From: Sulfurovum zhangzhouensis
GTDB lineage: Bacteria; Campylobacterota; Campylobacteria; Campylobacterales; Sulfurovaceae
Assembly (NCBI RefSeq): GCF_030347965.1
Contig: NZ_JAQIBD010000001.1
Span: 434,001-498,000, forward strand
Direction of reading: 5' to 3'
DNA length: 64,000 nucleotides
Shown here: positions 1 to 9,057 of the stretch, piece by piece
How positions within the stretch are numbered: position 1 is the stretch's first letter
Layout: every line of letters starts with the position of its first letter
Position numbers and translations under genes: made by a program
The notes under the pieces: model-generated
What the model saw: only the letters and a program-made list of their open reading frames with translations
The model's database searches: none
Told to the model about the DNA's origin: nothing

Positions 1-495
1 TTGGACTTTACCAATAAACGTATCATTGCTACAGCAAACTATATGGGCAATGCTGCGCTCATCGATGACCTTTTTGCCTTCATTTATACCATGCCGTCTT
101 TAAACCAGAGAAATGAGGATGTCCAATATCTCAAAGAACTTTATATTGAAGACGCAAAATCTACATTAATGATAGAAAACAGCACGATTGACACTGAAAA
201 CATACCATTGGATCTTACACTTAATAATAAAAGTCTAAAACGGTCTGTTTATACCTATCTGATTAAACATACTATGGAATCAGATGATATTGAAGAGATC
301 ATTTATTACTATCTTCTAAAACACCTTGAGGGTAACGATGCTTACCGGGAATATTTAGGACTTTATGAAAAACCATTGATCAAGGCCGGACTTGAAAAGT
401 TTGGTTCACAATTGAAACTTTCAGAAATTTTAGGTATCAATAGAAATACCTTAAGAAAAAAAATACATGAACACAATATAGATCAGGAACTATAA
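1..495 (+). CDS. NtrC-like regulator, C-terminal part (gene starts outside window)
   Basis: The reading frame is open from base 1, so the first TTG is probably an internal codon and the true start lies upstream. Residues about 6-45 resemble the end of a sigma-54-interacting AAA+ domain: RIIATAN matches the sensor I region, and SLNQRNEDV sits where family members have LPPLRERxEDI, but the usual arginines are partly lost. Residues about 125-160 form a Fis-type helix-turn-helix (LSEILGINRNTLRKKI). Family knowledge suggests a response regulator acting at sigma-54 promoters; the eroded AAA+ motifs suggest it may not be a normal activator. Its stop overlaps the next start (TAATG), and it lies upstream of ammonium transport genes, so a nitrogen role is inferred. 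Confidence 0.6.
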   Translation: MDFTNKRIIATANYMGNAALIDDLFAFIYTMPSLNQRNEDVQYLKELYIEDAKSTLMIENSTIDTENIPLDLTLNNKSLKRSVYTYLIKHTMESDDIEEIIYYYLLKHLEGNDAYREYLGLYEKPLIKAGLEKFGSQLKLSEILGINRNTLRKKIHEHNIDQEL

Positions 496-1187
496 TGGAT
501 ATCAACTTTGAACCTTTTATAGAATGGGATAACAGTCCCTTTATTTTATTTAGCAATGAAGGGAAGATACTTTACGTGAACCACAGTGCTGAACTTCTAT
601 TTGGTTCAGTGAGTACAAAAGAGCTCTATGATTTGACACTTGCTTATGCTTCGGCCGGATTCGGTTATAAGACGACTTCTCTCTCATTGATCTATGATGC
701 ATTTATGTTTCACGCAATTACTGTAGGCTATGAGAATGAAGAACAGATATCACTCAGGTTATATCATACCCCGTCAGTGCAACCTAAAGCTAAACTTCAT
801 ACCGAGTCACTGATCACTACAGATATTAACATTTTGCTTGAAGCCAATATTGCTCTCTTCCAAGCAGAGAACAGTAATCCCCTTTCACTGCTTACGGACC
901 AGGACCTACCTCTATTCAAAATGGATCAAAATCATTTTTCCAAACTCTTGAGAAAAGTGTTTCACTCATTTAGAAGTTCCGACTCTATTGATATCTCTCT
1001 GAAGTTGCTTATTGGACAGCATATCATTATCAATAATAAAAAAGAGTCACTTGCAGGTCTAAAAATCACTGCAAATGGTCGATATGTAGACAGTGATGAT
1101 GAAATAAAAGAACTTGCTGCAAAAAACCAAATCAAAACTGTCCTTAAAGAACACTCTATCCTCCTTGAGATTCCTCTTATACAATAA
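495..1187 (+). CDS. PAS-domain protein, degenerate NtrB-like sensor
   Basis: This 230-residue protein is translationally coupled to the regulator by a TAATG overlap. Residues about 8-45 look like the start of a PAS domain (IEWDNSPFILF, then YVNHSAELLFG). Residues about 145-175 (DQNHFSKLLRKVFHSF) resemble the N-box helix of a histidine-kinase ATPase domain, but the catalytic Asn is absent. No H-box histidine and no G-box glycine-rich loops are visible. It is therefore more likely a binding or regulatory partner than an active kinase. It has no signal peptide or membrane span and should be cytoplasmic. A nitrogen-sensing role is inferred from the neighbouring amt-glnB genes only. Confidence 0.55.
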   Translation: MDINFEPFIEWDNSPFILFSNEGKILYVNHSAELLFGSVSTKELYDLTLAYASAGFGYKTTSLSLIYDAFMFHAITVGYENEEQISLRLYHTPSVQPKAKLHTESLITTDINILLEANIALFQAENSNPLSLLTDQDLPLFKMDQNHFSKLLRKVFHSFRSSDSIDISLKLLIGQHIIINNKKESLAGLKITANGRYVDSDDEIKELAAKNQIKTVLKEHSILLEIPLIQ

Positions 1188-1200
1188 AAAATTCTTCTTA

Positions 1201-1237
1201 AGCACACTGTTGATTAAAAATTAATCAACAGTGTGCT
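1201..1237. terminator. Perfect 17-bp hairpin, terminator or operator
   Basis: Bases 1201-1217 are perfectly complementary to 1221-1237 with a 3-base AAA loop. The hairpin lies 13 bases after the PAS gene stop and about 57 bases before amtB. It lacks a clean T-run, so it is not a textbook intrinsic terminator. The inner TGATTAA-N3-TTAATCA also occurs upstream of 50372, so an operator role is possible. Confidence 0.55.
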
Positions 1238-1294
1238 ACAAATTAATTTAATCCATGATACACTTGTACTGTAATAAAACGTAAAGGATAAAGC

Positions 1295-2982
<1,688 letters not shown>

Positions 2983-2987
2983 TCGTT

Positions 2988-3015
2988 ACAGAAGGCTCAA
3001 ACAAGTGCCTTCTGT
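2988..3015 (+). terminator. Hairpin after first amtB-glnB pair
   Basis: ACAGAAGGC (2988-2996) pairs with GCCTTCTGT (3007-3015) across a 10-base loop, five bases after the glnB stop. The T-tract is weak (TTT then As), so termination may be incomplete. Confidence 0.6.
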
Positions 3016-3113
3016 TTAAAAAATAAACATATTACTTATAAAATACTTAAATTACTCACTCCTACTGTATAAAAAATCACCACTATGTCTTTATAAATTC
3101 CATAAATTATAGT

Positions 3114-3119
3114 TATAAT
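3114..3119 (+). promoter_or_regulatory. Putative sigma-70 -10 box of second amt gene
   Basis: TATAAT lies 28 bases before the second amt start in a very AT-rich stretch. No convincing -35 box is visible, which is common in Campylobacterota promoters. It implies that the second pair can be transcribed separately from the first. Confidence 0.45.
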
Positions 3120-3146
3120 TACTTTATTAATCGATAAGGGTTTAAT

Positions 3147-4319
3147 ATGGAATTTAATTATGTAATTGATACCTTTTTTGCACTCTTTGCAATGACACTG
3201 ATCATCTTTATGGTACCGGGGTTTGCAATGTTAGAGGCTGGATTGGTAAGAACTAAAAATGTTACCTCTGTACTGACAGTGAATGTTATGATCTATGCGG
3301 TGGCTTCATTAGCGTTCTTATTGGTAGGTTATGAACTCGCTTTTGGATCATGGGATCATCAAAATGGAATGAGTAAATGGGCTTTCTTCCTCTTCCAAAT
3401 GGCTTTTGTTGGAAAAGTAGTGAATATTATGAGTGGTGGGGTAAGTGAAAGATCACGTATCTTGCCTCTTGCGCTCTTTACAATCGCTGTAGGTGCTTTC
3501 ATCTATCCACTGATCGTTAATCTTACATGGGGTGCAAACTTCCTAGAAGGCACTATGCTTGATATTTCAGGGCTGTCTGACTTGGCTGGATCTACAGTTA
3601 TTCACTCTACCGGTGGATGGGCACTGCTTGCAGCGATCCTTATCATGGGTCCGAGACGAGGTCGTTATATAGACGGGAAAGTCAAAGTTATTCCGGCATC
3701 AAATATCCCTCTAGTAACGCTTGGTGCTTTACTGCTCTGGATCGGTTGGTTCGGTTTTAACGGTGGTAGCGTAGGTTCTATCTCAAGTAAAGAGAATGCC
3801 GATGCAGTAGCATTAACCATTATGAATACCAATACTGCGGGTCTTGCAGGAGCGATAGCAGGATGGCTACTTACTTACTTTAGATATAAAAAGTTCGATA
3901 TTACCGTGATACTTAACGGTGCACTTGGTGGACTTGTTGCTATTACTGCAGGACCGGATCAGTATGGAATTCATCTACCGATTCTTATCGGATTTATTGG
4001 TGGCGCATTGGTTGTTTGGGCAGTTCCATTCTTTGATAAACTCAGAATGGATGATCCGGTAGGGGCACTTTCCGTACACCTTGTAAACGGTATCTGGGGA
4101 ACTTTGGCAGTAGGTATTTTTGTTGATAATGTGAGTTTCATGACACAACTCAAAGGTGTAGTAGTCGTAGGAGCAATAGTTTTCCCTATATCTTTCATCA
4201 CAATCTATGTCATTAACAAGATCTTTGCATTGCGTGCTAATGATGAAGAACAACTTGAAGGTATCGATGCGATAGAGTGTGGTATTGAGTCATATCCAGA
4301 GTTCAAACGTAGTATTTAA
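3147..4319 (+). CDS. amt: Ammonium transporter, Amt family (copy 2)
   Basis: The 390-residue protein is a diverged Amt paralogue. It lacks the cleavable signal peptide of copy 1 and starts directly with a membrane segment (FFALFAMTLIIFMVPGFAML). The pore histidines are at His153 (AGSTVIHSTGG) and His311 (LSVHLVNGIWG). It is about 45 residues shorter than copy 1 and its sequence differs throughout, so this is an old duplication or a separate acquisition rather than a recent tandem copy. It precedes its own glnB by 81 bases. It should conduct ammonium in the inner membrane, perhaps with different affinity or PII response; that difference is inference. Confidence 0.92.
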   Translation: MEFNYVIDTFFALFAMTLIIFMVPGFAMLEAGLVRTKNVTSVLTVNVMIYAVASLAFLLVGYELAFGSWDHQNGMSKWAFFLFQMAFVGKVVNIMSGGVSERSRILPLALFTIAVGAFIYPLIVNLTWGANFLEGTMLDISGLSDLAGSTVIHSTGGWALLAAILIMGPRRGRYIDGKVKVIPASNIPLVTLGALLLWIGWFGFNGGSVGSISSKENADAVALTIMNTNTAGLAGAIAGWLLTYFRYKKFDITVILNGALGGLVAITAGPDQYGIHLPILIGFIGGALVVWAVPFFDKLRMDDPVGALSVHLVNGIWGTLAVGIFVDNVSFMTQLKGVVVVGAIVFPISFITIYVINKIFALRANDEEQLEGIDAIECGIESYPEFKRSI

Positions 4320-4344
4320 GCATAATCCTTAGAAGAAAAACGTT

Positions 4345-4365
4345 AGCTGTCTTTTTTTGACAGCT
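4345..4365 (+). terminator. Short hairpin between amt copy 2 and glnB copy 2
   Basis: AGCTGTC (4345-4351) pairs with GACAGCT (4359-4365) across a loop of seven Ts, followed by TATTTATTTT. It could attenuate read-through from amt into glnB and so set their ratio. Confidence 0.5.
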
Positions 4366-4379
4366 TATTTATTTTATAA

Positions 4380-4742
<363 letters not shown>

Positions 4743-4791
4743 AGATTAGATATCTCTATATGGCGAAGAACATCGCTTTAATCTCTTACAC

Positions 4792-4824
4792 TTAAAAGTG
4801 TGCATGCTACATGCACACTTTTAA
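4792..4824 (+). terminator. Strong hairpin ending the amt-glnB region
   Basis: A perfect 15-bp stem (4792-4806 with 4810-4824) with a 3-base loop and A/T-rich flanks follows the second glnB. The arms run from As to Ts, so it can terminate on either strand. Confidence 0.75.
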
Positions 4825-4952
4825 CTCTATATTTTATCTTCACCATACACATCCTTTAACTACTATAAACTTTGAAATAACTAAAAATTTTTGATATACT
4901 GGGAATACTTCAAAAAGGGAAGTAAGGACTCATATTCCTTTAGTAAATAAAA

Positions 4953-5480
4953 TTAGGCAATAAAAAATGAAAAAAAGGCGAGACACGCGACTAGAAGCTG
5001 AAGGAGCTGAATTCCTAGTAGTAGGCTGGCTTCTTGTGAATGGTATTGAGGCACATAAGACGTATTCTAAAATGCCTGGCTATGACCTTATTGCTGTTAA
5101 TGCTGAAGGTAATAATTCTTGTCGCATACAGGTTAAGAGTAGATATCAAACAGGTGTTAGTCATTTTATTATAAAGAACTTTGATTCAGACTTTGTTGTT
5201 ATTGCTCTCCTAAATAGAGGATATGCCAAGCAGCGTACAAATGGCGAAACCGGCATTAAAGACCCAGAAATGTATGTAGTACCCACAAAGATAATACAGG
5301 AAGCACAAGACCCTAACGACGAATGGAATAAGGTTTCACTTAGCAACATACCAAATATTTCTAGTTATCAAAATAACTGGGAAATAATACGTAAAGCACT
5401 AAATTAATATGCCTAACAAGTTAATCAATAGTCAGATATGATGTTCAACATAATCTGACTGCCTACTGATTATTACAACA
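4953..5480 (+). mobile_element. Possible solitary integron-like gene cassette
   Basis: TTAGGC (4953-4958) stands 8 bases before the start codon of the single gene inside, and GCCTAAC (5411-5417) begins 3 bases after its stop. TTAGGC is the exact complement of GCCTAA, as expected for the R' and R'' ends of one circularised cassette. GCCTAAC fits the RYYYAAC consensus. Bases 5422-5472 fold as an imperfect stem: 8 bp at 5430-5437/5453-5460, then a 4-base bulge on the 3' side, then further pairs, resembling a folded attC site. The right boundary would lie at TTAGTC, the 3' end of yigZ. Against this, the normally invariant G before TT is A at both ends, and no integrase is present. This is inference. 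Confidence 0.3.
4967..5407 (+). CDS. Small PD-(D/E)XK-like nuclease-fold protein
   Basis: This 146-residue protein has GYDLIAVN at about residues 38-45 followed by RIQVKSR at about 53-59, the Asp...Gln-x-Lys layout of the PD-(D/E)XK nuclease fold. An N-terminal Glu-rich helix (RRDTRLEAEGAEFLVVGWLL) precedes it, again as in that fold. No partner domain or signal peptide is visible. The fold is shared by restriction, repair and selfish-element enzymes, so the substrate cannot be named. The gene stands alone between two conserved operons. It has no clear Shine-Dalgarno sequence, and its ends carry cassette-like repeats, so recent acquisition is likely. Confidence 0.55.
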   Translation: MKKRRDTRLEAEGAEFLVVGWLLVNGIEAHKTYSKMPGYDLIAVNAEGNNSCRIQVKSRYQTGVSHFIIKNFDSDFVVIALLNRGYAKQRTNGETGIKDPEMYVVPTKIIQEAQDPNDEWNKVSLSNIPNISSYQNNWEIIRKALN

Positions 5481-6035
5481 TTAGTCAAGCTTTAAAAATT
5501 GATCTATCTTCTCTTCATCACTCTTTATAGTCCATGTAACATTCTCTATACCGAACTCCCTATCGTAATGATCAATACCTAACTGCTTCAAACGATAATG
5601 TGTTTTATCAACATCACTGTAACTTGTCTCAAAACTGTAAGCAACTTGTTTCTGATAAGGTATTAACTCTGATATATCAAGTACATCTTTTACGGCCTGC
5701 GAATAGGCCCTAGCCATTCCTCCAGTCCCAAGTTTTATCCCGCCAAAGTATCTTACGATAAGGACTGCACAGTTAATCAACTCTTCACCGCGAAGGACAT
5801 TAAGTGCAGGTACTCCAGCGCATCCTTTGGGTTCTCCATCATCACTGCTGTTTTCTACTACCTGGTCATATTCATTGAGATAGCGTAATGCATAGACAAC
5901 ATGATTGGCTTTTGGATTTTCAGATTTTAGCCTGTCTTGAAGTCCATCAAATTCTCTTATTGGGACAAGATAGGTAATAAATTTGGACTTGTTAACCTCT
6001 GTAAGAGATTCTGCGCTACTTTGCAGTGTCTGCAT
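5481..6035 (-). CDS. yigZ: YigZ/IMPACT family protein
   Basis: The 184-residue protein carries the family hallmark SSDDGEPKGCAGVPAL at about residues 63-78 and IVRYFGGIKLGTGGMARAYS at about 93-112. Proteins of this family (UPF0029; eukaryotic IMPACT) have an N-terminal ribosomal S5-like fold and a C-terminal ferredoxin-like domain. The bacterial function is not firmly established, although links to translation have been proposed. The gene starts 20 bases inside the end of hemH and so is cotranscribed with it. Its stop codon sits at the putative right boundary of the cassette-like element. Confidence 0.85.
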   Translation of the reverse strand: MQTLQSSAESLTEVNKSKFITYLVPIREFDGLQDRLKSENPKANHVVYALRYLNEYDQVVENSSDDGEPKGCAGVPALNVLRGEELINCAVLIVRYFGGIKLGTGGMARAYSQAVKDVLDISELIPYQKQVAYSFETSYSDVDKTHYRLKQLGIDHYDREFGIENVTWTIKSDEEKIDQFLKLD

Positions 6036-6969
6036 TATACTCTTCTACACTCTTTACTATCAAATCAACAAATGCATCACTATCATTCATACACTTCGCT
6101 ACGATAAAGTCCTCATATTTGATCTTCTCTGCAATTTCGCGTGCTTCAATATCAAGTTCAAAAAGTGTCTCAGAATTATCAATAGTAAAGGCTAACGGAT
6201 AGATAATTATTTTTCTATTACGTGGGTTACGCAACGTATCTACTAGTGCAGGTTGCAACCACTGTTGTGGTCCTACTTTAGATTGATAAACAAGCTTTAT
6301 ATTATTAAAGAAAATACCTTCAGTCATCAAATAGGTCTTAAGTGCACTTACATTGGCCTCTACCTCTCTTTGATAAGGATCACCGGCTTTAATAATACTC
6401 ACAGGTAATCCATGAGCTGAGAGTATCAGATCATACTCTTTACTCTCTTTATCTTCTAGTGCCTCTTTGATTTTCTCAGCGCTCGCTTTTATATAGTCAA
6501 AGTCATCATAATAACGCTCTTTTATAAACGTTATTTGAGGATGATAGTCTAGCACTTCACATGCTTGAATAAGATCTTCATAGGATGAAAGTGTTGTAGT
6601 CGTTGAGTACTGCGGATAGAGTGGAAATAATAATATTTCTTCAATACCATTTTCCTTACACTCTTGAAGTGCTGACAAGGCAAAAGGAGGAACATAACGC
6701 ATCACAGGATAGATAGGCATAGTAAGCTTGGAACTTAACTTATCTATCAGTTGCATAGTTAAGTCATAAAGTGGTGACTTACCTCCAAGCTCTGCATAGG
6801 TTTCCTTGGCTTCATTCAGCCTTTTCTTAATAATAATCGTTCGAACAAGAGGACGTATGAGCGGATTGGGTATGATATTTTTATCGCTGAACATATTATA
6901 TAAAAAGAGCTTCACTTCATCTAAGTTGTTAGGCCCACCCATATTAAGAAGAAATAGCGCTTGTTTCAT
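6016..6969 (-). CDS. hemH: Ferrochelatase
   Basis: HemH inserts ferrous iron into protoporphyrin IX, the last step of protoheme synthesis. The N-terminal LFLLNMGGP, the catalytic His186 in SAHGLP, the VYQSKVGPQQWL stretch and the catalytic Glu267 in NSETLFEL are all present. I choose the ATG at 6969 (317 residues) because AAGGAC lies 7 bases upstream of it; an ATG 18 bases further upstream has no ribosome site. The protein is cytoplasmic or membrane-associated. The gene overlaps yigZ by 20 bases and is divergent from kdsB, with AT-rich promoter-like sequence between them. Confidence 0.92.
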   Translation of the reverse strand: MKQALFLLNMGGPNNLDEVKLFLYNMFSDKNIIPNPLIRPLVRTIIIKKRLNEAKETYAELGGKSPLYDLTMQLIDKLSSKLTMPIYPVMRYVPPFALSALQECKENGIEEILLFPLYPQYSTTTTLSSYEDLIQACEVLDYHPQITFIKERYYDDFDYIKASAEKIKEALEDKESKEYDLILSAHGLPVSIIKAGDPYQREVEANVSALKTYLMTEGIFFNNIKLVYQSKVGPQQWLQPALVDTLRNPRNRKIIIYPLAFTIDNSETLFELDIEAREIAEKIKYEDFIVAKCMNDSDAFVDLIVKSVEEYNADTAK

Positions 6970-7048
6970 ATCACTGTCCTTGTTCATGTGGTGTATTTTA
7001 ACATAGAGAGTGTAAAATTACTTTAAGACTATCAAATAAAGGTAAACT

Positions 7049-7768
7049 ATGATCATTATTCCTGCACGTATCGGTTCAAGCCGCTTCCCCAATAAAGTGT
7101 TAGCTGATATCGGTGGTGTACCCATGGTAATACGTACAGCAAAGGCTGTACAAGATATCGATGATGTCTGTATTGCTACAGACTCACAGGAAGTCATCGA
7201 TATAGCTAGAGAACACGATATCAAAGCAATTATGACTTCCCAAGAGCATCAAAGCGGTACAGACCGTATTTATGAAGCAGCTGTTAAACTTGGATTGAGT
7301 GAAAATGAGATCATCATCAATGTTCAAGGGGATGAACCATTCATTGAGACAGATGTTGTTCGAGCGATATTTAATCTTACAAGAAAGAATAGAGATAATG
7401 AAGAGATCATGATGAACTCTTGTTATAAAAAAATCACAAATCCTGAGGCAGATGATCCAAATATTGTCAAAGTGGTGACAGACACCGATGATATTGCTCT
7501 TTACTTCTCACGGGCAAAGATTCCTTATCCTAGAGACCATCATTTTGATGAGTACAAAGGACATTTAGGAATCTATGGTTTTACCATGTATTCGTTAAAA
7601 ACATTTTGTAATCTTAAAGACTCTTCACTAGAGCATATAGAGAAACTTGAACAGCTTAGAGCGCTATATCATGGGTATAAAGTAGCGATGATAGAAGTAA
7701 AAACGGAAAGTTTTGGTATAGATACACCAGAAGATTTAGAAAGGGCTATTAAACATCATAGGCTCTAA
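7049..7768 (+). CDS. kdsB: CMP-KDO synthetase
   Basis: KdsB (3-deoxy-manno-octulosonate cytidylyltransferase) activates KDO with CTP for lipopolysaccharide inner-core synthesis. The protein has 239 residues, close to the usual length. It shows the nucleotidyltransferase loop IPARIGSSRFPNK at residues 4-16, the family segment QSGTDRI and the metal-site segment VQGDEPFI. An AAAGGT ribosome site precedes the ATG. Its presence indicates a Gram-negative envelope with KDO. The gene stands alone, divergent from hemH and convergent with the pilus cluster, and is closed by a hairpin. Confidence 0.95.
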   Translation: MIIIPARIGSSRFPNKVLADIGGVPMVIRTAKAVQDIDDVCIATDSQEVIDIAREHDIKAIMTSQEHQSGTDRIYEAAVKLGLSENEIIINVQGDEPFIETDVVRAIFNLTRKNRDNEEIMMNSCYKKITNPEADDPNIVKVVTDTDDIALYFSRAKIPYPRDHHFDEYKGHLGIYGFTMYSLKTFCNLKDSSLEHIEKLEQLRALYHGYKVAMIEVKTESFGIDTPEDLERAIKHHRL

Positions 7769-7796
7769 ATTGCCTTTTCAAAAAAGAAAAGGCAAT
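7769..7796. terminator. Bidirectional terminator between kdsB and pilus cluster
   Basis: ATTGCCTTTT (7769-7778) pairs with AAAAGGCAAT (7787-7796) across an 8-base A-rich loop, directly after the kdsB stop. With A and T runs on opposite arms it can serve both convergent transcripts. Confidence 0.75.
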
Positions 7797-7809
7797 CGGA
7801 TTTAGAATG

Positions 7810-9057
7810 TTAGTGAACTGCTTTACCAAGATCCCACATAGGCATAAAGATACCAAGCGCCATTAGAAGTACTAATCCCGCAATAAAAAAGAGCATAATC
7901 GGTTCTACGTAAGCCGCCAAGTTATCAATCAAATCCTGAAAACGCATATCATAATAATTCGTTACTTTATCTAACATTGCATCAAGCTGACCACCGGCTT
8001 CACCTGCTTTTATCATCTGTAGCAACATATTTTCATATAATCCTGTCACATCAAAAGCTTCGGCTAAGTTCATACCTTTACCAATATTTGAATTCACACT
8101 TAAAAGTTGTTGTTTAATTGCTAAGTTATCAACCATACCTACTGCAGTTTCAAGTGCTTCATTGATTGGGATACCTGACTTTACCAACTCCCCAAATACC
8201 AAGTTATACTTATGCATAGTAGATAGGAAAATTGCTTTATTGATCAAATAAAACTTAGGATGAATCATGATCGTATCAACTTGTAACTTGAAGCCTTTAT
8301 GGTTTTTATAGAAGTAAATTCCTACATATACAATTGCTGTGAGCCCTATGAGTATGTAAGGACCGTAATTAGAAAATGCATATTCAAGGAAAAGCAAGAT
8401 TTGAGTCGGGACAGGTAGCTCTGTCTCAAATCTGTCAAAAATATCTTTAAACTTGGGAACAACAACCATGATCAAAATAGTAAATGCAATGGCCATAGCA
8501 GCAAGAGTGATCAAAGGTGTACGGATTGCTTTTTTAAATTTAGCAGTGTTATCTCTGATGTTTTCCAAAATATCTGCAAGTTTATGATAAGACTGAGAAA
8601 TATTACCGGTGCGTTCACCTAATTGAGTCATTGCCAATGCTACATGACCAAACTCATTTTTAAATCTGTCCATCGAATCAGTCAAGCTGCTACCAGCATT
8701 GATATCATTACTCATAGTAGTATATATCTCTTTAAGTGCTTTATTCTCTGTATTAGCAGCTACATCTTGCAATGTATCATTAATCGCGATACCGGCATCT
8801 GTCATAACCGCGATCTGTCTGAGAGTTGATATCTTATCGTTAATCGGAATCTTTTTCTTAAAAGATTTGGTAACATTTGACATCAGTGAGCTTATTGTAT
8901 CTTCAAGAGGAGCAGCAGTCTGTTCTGCCCTCATAATTACAGCGAACGGATACTTCTGTTTAGCAGACTGTATCGCAGCCATTTTATTTTTACCTTTCAT
9001 AAGCTCTTTACGTTTTTTACCTTTTTCCATTATCGTAACATTAAAATAATTCATCAC
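7810..9057 (-). CDS. MSHA/type IV pilus inner-membrane platform protein (GspF/PilC family)
   Basis: The 415-residue protein has two GspF-type domains, the first at about residues 70-190 and the second at about 270-400. Three membrane segments are visible (about 190-212, 240-262 and 380-402). This family forms the cytoplasmic-membrane platform on which the extension ATPase acts in type IV pili and type II secretion; MshG and Campylobacter CtsF are members. The start overlaps the stop of the ATPase gene by four bases (ATGA). It is the last gene of the eight-gene minus-strand cluster. The substrate, pilus or DNA uptake, cannot be told. Confidence 0.9.
   Translation of the reverse strand: MMNYFNVTIMEKGKKRKELMKGKNKMAAIQSAKQKYPFAVIMRAEQTAAPLEDTISSLMSNVTKSFKKKIPINDKISTLRQIAVMTDAGIAINDTLQDVAANTENKALKEIYTTMSNDINAGSSLTDSMDRFKNEFGHVALAMTQLGERTGNISQSYHKLADILENIRDNTAKFKKAIRTPLITLAAMAIAFTILIMVVVPKFKDIFDRFETELPVPTQILLFLEYAFSNYGPYILIGLTAIVYVGIYFYKNHKGFKLQVDTIMIHPKFYLINKAIFLSTMHKYNLVFGELVKSGIPINEALETAVGMVDNLAIKQQLLSVNSNIGKGMNLAEAFDVTGLYENMLLQMIKAGEAGGQLDAMLDKVTNYYDMRFQDLIDNLAAYVEPIMLFFIAGLVLLMALGIFMPMWDLGKAVH

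Noticed and set aside
1188-1294. Sigma-54 (-24/-12) promoter upstream of amtB
   Set aside because: An NtrC-like regulator upstream made this worth looking for, but I found no TGGC-N-TTGC pair with correct spacing here or before the second amt.
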